Below are positions 1 through 6,125 of a stretch of DNA of 8,051 nt, piece by piece. The DNA lies in contig DAHXOQ010000127.1 of the NCBI GenBank assembly GCA_027364815.1, forward strand, positions 1 through 8,051, in the 5' to 3' direction. Source of the stretch: Acidobacteriaceae bacterium. GTDB lineage: Bacteria; Acidobacteriota; Terriglobia; Terriglobales; Acidobacteriaceae. The stretch's first letter is position 1; every line of letters starts with the position of its first letter. The notes under the pieces were generated by a model. The model had not been told where the DNA came from. It worked only from the letters and a program-made list of their open reading frames with translations, and searched no databases. Made by a program: the position numbers and the translations under genes.

Positions 1-2
1 AG

Positions 3-26
3 AATCGGGGGCATTAGCCCCCGATT
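3..26 (-). terminator. Rho-independent terminator of the GH13 gene
   Basis: A perfect 10-bp inverted repeat (3-12 pairs with 17-26) encloses a 4-nt loop. The stem carries a run of five G-C pairs plus a further C-G pair. It lies about 40 nt beyond the stop codon of the minus-strand alpha-glucosidase gene. On the minus strand the stem is preceded by A residues and followed by TCT before the window ends, so the length of the T-tract cannot be judged. It may act on both strands, serving a converging gene outside the window. Confidence 0.8.
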
Positions 27-64
27 TAACAAATCAACACAAAATTTCTTCTCTGAAGTGCTAA

Positions 65-1885
65 TCAGTAGCTGTAAATCCGTGCCTCCCACCCGCTCAG
101 ATGAAGTGTTGAAGCGCCAGCCTCATCAGCCCCCTTCACATTCCCCAAAACCAGCTTCCGCGCTTTCACACCCTCAGGCAATTTAAACTCGCTCGCCTGC
201 TCGCCCCAATTCAACACCACCAGAAAACGCTCAGCCGACTTACCCGGCTGCTCCAACCTCCGCGTGTATGCAAATACATGCGGATCATCCGGCGCTAAAT
301 CCGTGTAATCCCCATAAACAAAGCTCTTGTTAGCCGCGCGCAACGCAATCAACCGCCGAACATAGTTGTATATCGAATCCGCGTCGCGCACTTCCTCCGC
401 GGCATTAATCGTCCTGTAATTCGGATTCACTGCAAGCCATGGCTTTGCCTCCGCAGTCGTAAATCCGCCATTCGCTTTCTCGCTCCACTGCATCGGCGTG
501 CGGGAGTTGTCGCGCCCAAATCGCGCGCACCGTGAAATGAACTCCGCCTCGGAAACCTTGCCCCCAACCACCCACTCCTTGTACGCGTTCATCACTTCAA
601 TGTCATTGAAGTCGGAAAGCTTCTTGAAAGGGAAGTTCGTCATCCCCAACTCATCGCCCTGGTATAGAAATGCCGTCCCCCGCAGTGTCAGTATCATCGT
701 CTCCAGCAGTTTCGCCGAGCGCTGCCGGTACTCCTCCGTCGACGTATCTCCGAAATTCGAAACCAGCCTCGGATTATCGTGATTCGAAAGAAAGACCGTA
801 TCCCAGTCATCCTTGCCCAGTACCTTGGCATGGTTGTCGTAGATGGTCTTCATCGTCTGCAGTTGCCATGCCTGCTCGCTATACAGCGGTCCACGGTTCA
901 CTCGAATCGCGTCAAAGTTGAAGATCATATCCAACTCATGACGCTTCGCATTCACGAGCGCCGACTCTTCATCGAGTGTGATTCCAATCGCCTCGCCCAC
1001 CGTCATCGCGTCGTACTTCGAAAGCACCTCGCGGTTCATCTCCTGCAGAAATTCGTCGCGTCGCGGCCCATTAGCCCAGAGCTTCGACGGGTCGTGCGCC
1101 TGCTCCGGCGTCAGATCCGGCAATCCCGGCTGCTTCGAGATCAACGGAATCACATCCATCCTGAAACCATCCACACCCTTATCCAGCCAGAACTTCATCA
1201 GTCCATAAACTTCATCGCGAACCTTCTTGTTCTCCCAATTCAAATCCGGCTGCTTCACCGCAAACAAATGCAGATAAAACTGTTTCGTCGTCTCATCCCA
1301 CTGCCACGCTGAGCCCGAAAAATAACTCGGATAGTTATTCGGCGGCAATGGATGCGCCGGGTCCGCCGGGTTCGGCCTTCCATCCCGCCAGATGTAGTAA
1401 TCGCGATACGGACTCGTCTTCGATGACCGGGACTCCGCAAACCAGTGATGCTCGTCCGAGCTGTGGTTCACAACAAGATCAACAATCAGCCGCATCTTCC
1501 GCGCCTTGATCGCCGCAAGCATGCGGTCAAAATCCTCCATTGTTCCGAACTCGCGCATCACCTTGCGATAATCGCGAATATCGTACCCGTTATCCGCATT
1601 CGGCGAATCATAATGCGGCGAAAGCCAGATCACGTTCACCCCGAGCTTCTTCAGATAATCCAGGTGCTCCGTGATCCCGTTCAGGTCACCAATCCCGTCA
1701 CCATTCGTATCCTGAAAGCTGCGCGGATAAATCTGGTAAACAACGGCTTCCTTCCACCATGTCGGCTGGTAGCCATTGATTGTTGGGGCGGTCTGTACGG
1801 TCGGGTTGGTTGGCCTTTGTGCGGAGGAGACCAAAAGCGTAGCTCCAATCGAGTAAGCGGCAAAGAAAAGAATCAAGTGTTTCAC
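65..1885 (-). CDS. Secreted GH13 alpha-glucosidase (oligo-1,6-glucosidase type)
   Basis: The 606-residue protein hydrolyses terminal alpha-glucosidic bonds of short gluco-oligosaccharides, judged by its family. Residues 1 to about 22 form a Sec signal peptide (hydrophobic run, then VSSAQ), so the enzyme is probably periplasmic or secreted, whereas many oligo-1,6-glucosidases are cytoplasmic. The TIM barrel starts near W43. Visible signatures are YQIYPRSFQDTNGDGIGD (calcium-type loop, D59-D67), region I DLVVNH (136-141), region II GFRMDV with nucleophile D244, region III VGEA with acid/base E298, region IV NHD with D370, and the alpha-glucosidase motif TPMQW (463-467). V245 after the nucleophile is the residue linked to alpha-1,6 preference in yeast isomaltase and Bacillus oligo-1,6-glucosidase. 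The start is GTG at 1885-1883 with no clear Shine-Dalgarno. The gene stands alone, divergent from its neighbour. Maltase-like or mixed specificity cannot be excluded. Confidence 0.93.
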   Translation of the reverse strand: MKHLILFFAAYSIGATLLVSSAQRPTNPTVQTAPTINGYQPTWWKEAVVYQIYPRSFQDTNGDGIGDLNGITEHLDYLKKLGVNVIWLSPHYDSPNADNGYDIRDYRKVMREFGTMEDFDRMLAAIKARKMRLIVDLVVNHSSDEHHWFAESRSSKTSPYRDYYIWRDGRPNPADPAHPLPPNNYPSYFSGSAWQWDETTKQFYLHLFAVKQPDLNWENKKVRDEVYGLMKFWLDKGVDGFRMDVIPLISKQPGLPDLTPEQAHDPSKLWANGPRRDEFLQEMNREVLSKYDAMTVGEAIGITLDEESALVNAKRHELDMIFNFDAIRVNRGPLYSEQAWQLQTMKTIYDNHAKVLGKDDWDTVFLSNHDNPRLVSNFGDTSTEEYRQRSAKLLETMILTLRGTAFLYQGDELGMTNFPFKKLSDFNDIEVMNAYKEWVVGGKVSEAEFISRCARFGRDNSRTPMQWSEKANGGFTTAEAKPWLAVNPNYRTINAAEEVRDADSIYNYVRRLIALRAANKSFVYGDYTDLAPDDPHVFAYTRRLEQPGKSAERFLVVLNWGEQASEFKLPEGVKARKLVLGNVKGADEAGASTLHLSGWEARIYSY

Positions 1886-1891
1886 GCGCCA

Positions 1892-1921
1892 ATGTTAGTT
1901 GAACGGAGCAATGCAACGCAA
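1892..1921 (-). promoter_or_regulatory. Candidate promoter of the GH13 gene (leaderless geometry)
   Basis: Reading the minus strand, TTGCGT (1921-1916) is followed after 18 bp by TAACAT (1897-1892). The hexamers match the sigma-70 consensus at 3 of 6 and 4 of 6 positions. The -10 box ends 6 nt before the GTG start codon, so transcription would begin at or next to the first base of the gene. That fits the absence of a Shine-Dalgarno. The match is weak and could be chance. Confidence 0.3.
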
Positions 1922-2011
1922 TGCACACTCGCGACGGATGCATTGATGAAACCGCAACCGGGAACCTTTTCACCATCTCTCGTGTCCAATTCAATAGGAC
2001 GCCCGCAATGC
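1908..2011. repeat. Repeated GCAATGC words in the divergent spacer
   Basis: GCAATGCA occurs at 1908-1915 and again at 1918-1925, exactly one helical turn apart. Its complement TGCATTG lies at 1939-1945 and GCAATGC recurs at 2005-2011. The second copy overlaps the candidate -35 box of the GH13 gene. The pattern resembles a cluster of operator half-sites, but no regulator gene is nearby to name. The remaining spacer between 1886 and 2054 shows no clear promoter for the plus-strand gene. Confidence 0.35.
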
Positions 2012-2054
2012 GCAACCACAACACCCAGCGTGTACTCTGAAGATGAGGCAGACA

Positions 2055-3230
2055 ATGCAAAAACTCCCCAAAAACCTTGCGAAATTTTTCATTACTGTTC
2101 TACTTTTAGCCGTCGCTTTTGCGGCTCAGGCGCAGCAGAAGACAGCAAAGTCTCTTCCCGCGTCAACAACGCCCGCTCCTGTTGCCCCCAAGCCGGCGCT
2201 ACTGCCCGAGGTCTTTGATGGCTGGGAGCTGAAGGGCGCAATCAAGCCCCTGGCAACCGCAAATGATGCCGACGCAACCAACGCCGCCGCTCTCTCCGAG
2301 TATGGATTCACCGATGGCGCATCAGCCACCTACACGCGCAGCGGAGTCACTCTCGAACTGCGCGTCTTGCGCTTTGACGACGTTACAGGAACCTATGGCG
2401 CCTACAGCTTTTACCGCCAAAACGGCTGGCCCAAAGAGCAGATTGGAACCGGCGCAGCCTCAAACAAAAATCAGGTCGTTTTCTGGCAGGGCAATTTCTT
2501 TGTAGATGCGCACTTCAGCCAGATTGAACCCACCTCGGCAACCTCCTTGCGTGAGCTCGCCGCGCACTTGCCCGCCATCACTGGCAGCAAAGCGATTGCG
2601 CCGCCTGTCCTCGCAAATCTTCCTCAGCGCTCCATCGAGGGCCAATCAACCCACTACGCTCTCGGTCCTGCCGGCTATGCGAATGGAGTTCTTCCCGCTG
2701 CTCTGGTTGGATTTGATCGCGGCGCTGAAGTCGTGACCGCAAATTACAAACTCGTCTCCGGCCCTGCCACTCTCACCCTCATCGATTACCCCACGCCGCA
2801 GATGGCAACCGCGCAAGAGACTCTCATCCGCGCCTACATCAAAGGCGGCGACCAACCGCAAAGCCCCTGGACTGACGCGCTCAAAAACTCCGACAAGGCC
2901 TCGCTTGAAGTGCGTCGCAGCGGGCCGCTCGTTGCAGTAGTTTCTGGCGATGCAGTTCCCGATGAAAGCCACCGGCTCCTTGAGACCGTGCACTTTGACG
3001 CGGCGCTCGTTTCCATTCCACAGCCAACGGATAGTGAGATTTCAAAAACAGCACAACTGCTGACTGGTATTGCCGTTCTCGTTTGTGTCGGCGGATTAGC
3101 CTCAGTTCTGCTGGGACTTTTTCTCGGCGGTGGGCGCGCATTATGGCGCAAGGTGCGTGGCAAACCCGTCTCCTCGGTTTACGAAACAGAGTTCATACAC
3201 TTGGATCTGCGCGAAGATCCTCACGAGTAA
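2055..3230 (+). CDS. DUF6599-like envelope protein with C-terminal membrane anchor
   Basis: The function is unknown. From ATG 2055 the product has 391 residues. I chose this start because GAGG (2045-2048) sits 6 nt before it; an in-frame ATG at 2043 lacks a properly spaced Shine-Dalgarno. Residues 1 to about 27 form a signal peptide (hydrophobic core, then AFAAQAQQ), followed by a Pro/Ala-rich linker. The main domain (about 50-325) begins LLPEVFDGW and has alternating beta-type segments such as VTLELRVLRFDD, as in DUF6599 proteins known from Acidobacteriota. A hydrophobic segment at about 334-357 is followed by a 31-residue basic-then-acidic tail, so most of the protein should face the periplasm with a short cytoplasmic end. 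The two halves look related (see findings). The gene stands alone: divergent from the glucosidase and convergent with waaA-lpxK. The family call comes from remembered sequence pattern and is not verified. Confidence 0.82.
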   Translation: MQKLPKNLAKFFITVLLLAVAFAAQAQQKTAKSLPASTTPAPVAPKPALLPEVFDGWELKGAIKPLATANDADATNAAALSEYGFTDGASATYTRSGVTLELRVLRFDDVTGTYGAYSFYRQNGWPKEQIGTGAASNKNQVVFWQGNFFVDAHFSQIEPTSATSLRELAAHLPAITGSKAIAPPVLANLPQRSIEGQSTHYALGPAGYANGVLPAALVGFDRGAEVVTANYKLVSGPATLTLIDYPTPQMATAQETLIRAYIKGGDQPQSPWTDALKNSDKASLEVRRSGPLVAVVSGDAVPDESHRLLETVHFDAALVSIPQPTDSEISKTAQLLTGIAVLVCVGGLASVLLGLFLGGGRALWRKVRGKPVSSVYETEFIHLDLREDPHE

Positions 3231-3559
3231 CTTTTCAGCCACTCCAGCACTAAAAAGTTGGCGTCGTCTCTCAGCTAGTGTCTTAAATTTGGCAGGAGGT
3301 TGGAGAGGTTGATTCCAGTCTCCAAATTACGTGACTGCTTTCCACATTATGAAACACAACCCGCTCGGCCACCGCATGCCCCAAATCAGGGCATAAACCT
3401 GTGGAAAACTAGGCGCAAACCACCAGAAATGCCCGTAAAAACCTACGAATAGCCTGTGAAAAAAGGAAAACAAAAGGCGAAATTATCCCCTTCTTTCCTT
3501 CTCAATCACGTCTGATAAACGATTGAAATTATTGCATTTATTTCTTAACAGAATAATCC
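3231..3559. other. Gene-free interval with DnaA-box-like words and an AT-rich right end
   Basis: I see no convincing coding sequence on either strand. Imperfect inverted repeats occur at 3229-3235/3253-3259, at 3300-3306/3319-3325 (TTGGAGA and its complement) and at 3376-3381/3389-3394 (ATGCCC and GGGCAT). None has a T-tract, so no good terminator of the upstream gene is visible. TGTGGAAAA (3400-3408) differs by one base from the complement of the DnaA box TTATCCACA; weaker relatives lie at 3338, 3455 and 3483. Positions 3521-3559 are strongly AT-rich and directly precede a -35 box, as an UP element would. Confidence 0.5.
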
Positions 3560-3588
3560 TTGACACACCCGTCCACCGCTCCTACTAT
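3560..3588 (+). promoter_or_regulatory. Strong sigma-70-type promoter
   Basis: TTGACA (3560-3565) is a perfect -35 hexamer. After exactly 17 bp comes TACTAT (3583-3588), which matches the -10 consensus at 5 of 6 positions. The 40 bp upstream are AT-rich, resembling an UP element. The predicted start is near A3595. No plus-strand gene lies downstream, because lpxK is transcribed toward it. A short interrupted dyad (CAGAA-AG-TTCTG, 3594-3605) covers the predicted start and might be an operator. Confidence 0.7.
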
Positions 3589-3594
3589 GCAGCC

Positions 3595-3680
3595 AGAAAG
3601 TTCTGATGGCTTTGCCTCCGTTGGAACTATTCTCCCTAAGGTTAGAGCTGCCCTGTTGCCGGGCGGCTCTTTCCGTTTAT
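3595..3680 (+). ncRNA. Candidate small RNA, about 85 nt
   Basis: Transcription from the promoter at 3560-3588 would start near 3595 and meet a terminator-like hairpin at 3644-3670, giving an RNA of roughly 85 nt. The stretch lacks a plausible ORF with its own ribosome binding site; the ATG at 3587 lies inside the -10 box. Before the hairpin there are two C-rich pieces, GCCTCC (3614-3619) and TCTCCC (3631-3636), able to pair with Shine-Dalgarno sequences, a layout common in trans-acting regulatory RNAs. I do not recognise it as 6S, SRP RNA or tmRNA. If termination failed, the transcript would run antisense into the 3' end of lpxK, so an antisense role is an alternative. The call rests on signals only. 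Confidence 0.45.
3644..3680 (+). terminator. GC-rich hairpin with T-rich tail
   Basis: AGAGCTGCCC (3644-3653) pairs with GGGCGGCTCT (3661-3670) over 10 bp with a single T-G wobble, leaving a 7-nt loop. The plus-strand tail TTTCCGTTTATT is T-rich but interrupted. No T-run follows on the minus strand, so it suits a plus-strand transcript better than lpxK. Confidence 0.5.
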
Positions 3681-3702
3681 TGCACTGTTTTCAGTGCAAT
3701 AA
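3677..3702 (-). terminator. 11-bp perfect hairpin directly after lpxK
   Basis: TTATTGCACTG (3677-3687) and CAGTGCAATAA (3692-3702) form a perfect 11-bp stem with a 4-nt loop. On the minus strand it starts one nucleotide after the lpxK stop codon, so it probably ends or protects the 3' end of the waaA-lpxK transcript. A classical T-tract is missing on both strands, so intrinsic termination is uncertain. Confidence 0.45.
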
Positions 3703-3703
3703 C

Positions 3704-4738
3704 TCAACTTTGTCCCCGCAACCTCTCAAAAATCCAGCTCAACGCTTTTTCAGCCTCCATAATCTCAGTTCTGAGTTCCACACCTGCAACTGGCAAAACA
3801 GCCTCAAGAAGACGCCTCTGCGCCCCAAGGCGGGCCAGATCCTTTTCTGTTGTCAGCAGCGCTTGCGCCCCCGCTTGGATTGCACTCGCGATGATCTCGC
3901 GCCGATCGCTCTCGCTGTATGCGTGGTGATCAGGGAACGTCATGCGTGCAACTAGTGGAACGCCGAATGAAGCAATGCCTTCAAAGAACGGTGATGCATG
4001 CGCAATTCCGCAGAAGGCCGCAATGGATCGGTTCTTCTCTACTCCAACTTTGGCCAGTGCGTCAGCCACCTTCATGCTGCGTTTCAATCGCCAGATGGAG
4101 CCCTTGAATCCTGCTGCGCGAAGTTCTTTTTCAACCTCCGGCTCATCACAGTGAATTGCAATTACACTGGCCCGCAGCATCGCACTCTTCGGTTCCCGCA
4201 GATTACCCGCAGGCAGCAGGCAATCCTTCCAATCACGGCGATTCATAAGCAGAATATCTATACTGCGACCAAGCTGACGATGCTGAAACCCATCATCAAG
4301 CAGATGGATTTGAAGTGAGTTGGTTGTGTTGGATTGTGCCTCAATGGACGCCTCCAGCTCTGCCTCAACTCCTGCCTCGTAGCGGCGCCGCGCAACATAA
4401 ACAGGCAGCCCGGTTGCCTGTGCAATCAGCAGTGGCTCATCGCCAAACTCCTCTGCGCTTCCTTCAGGATTCACGCGTACTGCGTACTGAGCTTTGCGTC
4501 CATAGCCGCGCGAAAGAATATCGACGTTCACTCCTGCTGCACTCAACAGCCGCGCCAGCTCAATCGTCAACGGCGTCTTTCCCGCGCCACCCGTTGAGAG
4601 ATTCCCAATACTGATCACCGGCCAGTTCAGTTGCTGCACCTTCTCCCACCCGAGCGAGAGACGCAGATTACGAAAGGCAACCGCCGCGCCATAGAGCGGG
4701 ATGAGTGGCAGTAGCCACGGCCGCGCAACTTTCCTCAT
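3704..4738 (-). CDS. lpxK: Tetraacyldisaccharide 4'-kinase (lipid A biosynthesis)
   Basis: LpxK uses ATP to phosphorylate the 4' position of tetraacyldisaccharide-1-phosphate, giving lipid IVA at the cytoplasmic face of the inner membrane. The 344 residues match the usual family length. An N-terminal hydrophobic/basic segment (about 5-22) suits membrane association. The P-loop is GNLSTGGAGKTP (45-56), followed by SRGYGR (76-81), GDEP (99-102), DDGFQH (148-153), FPDHHAY (268-274) and TTEKD (296-300). The Asp of GDEP and a His of the PDHH motif correspond to the catalytic dyad described for Aquifex LpxK. The ATG at 4738 overlaps the waaA stop as ATGA, and GGAGG lies 6 nt upstream, within waaA. 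Translation is therefore probably coupled, and both genes share a transcript. All key motifs are intact. Confidence 0.96.
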   Translation of the reverse strand: MRKVARPWLLPLIPLYGAAVAFRNLRLSLGWEKVQQLNWPVISIGNLSTGGAGKTPLTIELARLLSAAGVNVDILSRGYGRKAQYAVRVNPEGSAEEFGDEPLLIAQATGLPVYVARRRYEAGVEAELEASIEAQSNTTNSLQIHLLDDGFQHRQLGRSIDILLMNRRDWKDCLLPAGNLREPKSAMLRASVIAIHCDEPEVEKELRAAGFKGSIWRLKRSMKVADALAKVGVEKNRSIAAFCGIAHASPFFEGIASFGVPLVARMTFPDHHAYSESDRREIIASAIQAGAQALLTTEKDLARLGAQRRLLEAVLPVAGVELRTEIMEAEKALSWIFERLRGQS

Positions 4739-6039
4739 CGGTTGCCTCCAGCCGCGCTTCTGCTTAGGAGCAGCGTGCGGATCGCTTCGACAGTTCTCCC
4801 TGTTGCTCCAGACTGACCCTCAAACACTGCGTGCGCTTTTGCGCCCATCGCCTTTGCTTGCTCACGATTGTTAAGCAATTCAGCGAGCACCGTTTTCAAC
4901 TGCGCGGCTGAATCAACAATCTTGATTCCACCGGCGGCCAGCATCGGCTTAACAATGCCGCGGAAGTTTTCGTAGCTCGGCCCCATCAAAACAGGCACTC
5001 CAAATTGCGCCGGCTCTAGCGGATTGTGTCCGCCCGCCTGCACTAGGCTTCCACCAACAAATGCAACACTTGCAAGCTGGTATACGCTGGCCAGCTCTCC
5101 AATCGAATCAAGCAGAACAATCTGCGTGCTGCCAAGCTTCTCCTGCGCCGCTTCAGCATTCCAATGCGATCGCTGCTGCCAACTGCGTCCGCTTCTGTCA
5201 ATCAGCGCCGCAACCGCACTGAAGCGCTCCGGATGCCGTGGCGCAAGCACCAGCAGAAGATTTGAATTTTCCCCAAGCAACTCAGGCCAGATTGCGAGCA
5301 GTGCAGCCTCCTCGCCTTCGAGCGTGCTTCCCGCAACCACAATGCGCTTGCCCTCCGCACCCGCACGCAGAAGTTGCGTGGCAGCAGAATCAGCCGCCGC
5401 CCGCACATCAAATTTCAAATTCCCTGAAGTGTGAACACGCTCACCCTGGCAACCAATCGCGCGCAATCTCTCCGCGTCCGTTTCCGTCTGCGCAAGAACC
5501 AGCGCCAGCGGCTGAAGAAACTGTTTCCACACTCCGCGCAATTTTTTGTAGCGCGGCCACGAGCGATCCGAAATCCGCGCATTGACGACAGCTACAGGAA
5601 TTCCGCGCCGATGACAACTCGCCAGCAGATTCGGCCAGAACTCCGTCTCGGCAAGAATAAAAAGCTGCGGCTTGAGCTCATTCAGCACGCTGCTCACTGC
5701 CCAGGGCAAATCAAGCGGGCAATAGAAAACTCGATCCTTCCCGAACCGTTCGCGCGCCAATTGTTGTCCCGTGCGCGTTGTAGTTGATATGACAATTTGA
5801 AAATCACTGAGGCTCTCGTCGAGAGATTTCACCAGCCGGCCAATTGCCAAAACCTCACCCACTGAAACAGCATGGATCCAGATCGCAGGCCGCCCGGCAA
5901 CCACTCCAGTCCTCTTAAAGCCCAGCCGCTGCATCACACCTTCGCGGTACTTGCTTGTAGTGGCCATGCGAAACAACCACCACGGCGCGCCGAGGAGCAG
6001 CGCCGCAAACAACAACAAATTGTAAAAAAACAAAATCAT
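4735..6039 (-). CDS. waaA: 3-deoxy-D-manno-octulosonic acid (Kdo) transferase, GT30
   Basis: WaaA (KdtA) transfers Kdo from CMP-Kdo to lipid IVA, the product of the adjacent LpxK, on the inner membrane facing the cytoplasm. The 434 residues agree with family length. Residues 1 to about 24 are a hydrophobic anchor. The N-terminal domain contains HAVSVGEV with E62, equivalent to the catalytic glutamate of the family, then TETEFWPN-type motif ETEFWPN (131-137) and GNLKFD (207-211). The C-terminal nucleotide-sugar domain shows APRHPERF (266-273), DSIGEL (311-316) and the GGHNPLEPA signature (336-344). ATG 6039 gives the expected anchor, although no Shine-Dalgarno is visible. The gene precedes lpxK in a two-gene operon. 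Whether it adds one or two Kdo residues cannot be read from sequence. Confidence 0.96.
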   Translation of the reverse strand: MILFFYNLLLFAALLLGAPWWLFRMATTSKYREGVMQRLGFKRTGVVAGRPAIWIHAVSVGEVLAIGRLVKSLDESLSDFQIVISTTTRTGQQLARERFGKDRVFYCPLDLPWAVSSVLNELKPQLFILAETEFWPNLLASCHRRGIPVAVVNARISDRSWPRYKKLRGVWKQFLQPLALVLAQTETDAERLRAIGCQGERVHTSGNLKFDVRAAADSAATQLLRAGAEGKRIVVAGSTLEGEEAALLAIWPELLGENSNLLLVLAPRHPERFSAVAALIDRSGRSWQQRSHWNAEAAQEKLGSTQIVLLDSIGELASVYQLASVAFVGGSLVQAGGHNPLEPAQFGVPVLMGPSYENFRGIVKPMLAAGGIKIVDSAAQLKTVLAELLNNREQAKAMGAKAHAVFEGQSGATGRTVEAIRTLLLSRSAAGGNR

Positions 6040-6046
6040 GCGATAC

Positions 6047-6077
6047 GAAATGTGCCCTCACACTGTCCAAACATTTC
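6047..6077. promoter_or_regulatory. Inverted repeat in the waaA divergent spacer
   Basis: GAAATGT (6047-6053) and ACATTTC (6071-6077) are perfect complements separated by 17 bp, placed just upstream of waaA in an 86-bp divergent spacer. A third related word, GAAATG, lies at 6105-6110. This could be an operator for either gene. No convincing -35/-10 pair was found for waaA; on the plus strand TGATACAGT (6109-6117) resembles an extended -10 box. Confidence 0.3.
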
Positions 6078-6125
6078 ACTCATGACGCTTTTAGGTCTAA
6101 CCCTGAAATGATACAGTCGAGCACG

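Noticed and set aside
2043..2054. Earlier ATG for the DUF6599-like gene.
   Set aside because: The GAGG that serves the ATG at 2055 overlaps these codons, and no spaced Shine-Dalgarno precedes 2043.
1445..2218. 257-codon plus-strand open frame spanning the glucosidase 5' end and the divergent spacer.
   Set aside because: It is antisense to conserved GH13 codons, has no recognisable domain and overlaps the real DUF6599-like gene in another frame.
3629..3671. tRNA-like stretch: TCTC, a loop with GG, GAGC, then a stem with a 7-nt loop, resembling a D-arm and anticodon arm.
   Set aside because: No T-arm (no GTTCRA), no acceptor stem or CCA, and loop position 33 would be G. The stem is better explained as a terminator hairpin.
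3560..3955. Long plus-strand open frames across the lpxK 3' end.
   Set aside because: They lie largely antisense to well-supported lpxK codons, and the first usable ATG after the promoter lies inside its own -10 box with no ribosome binding site.
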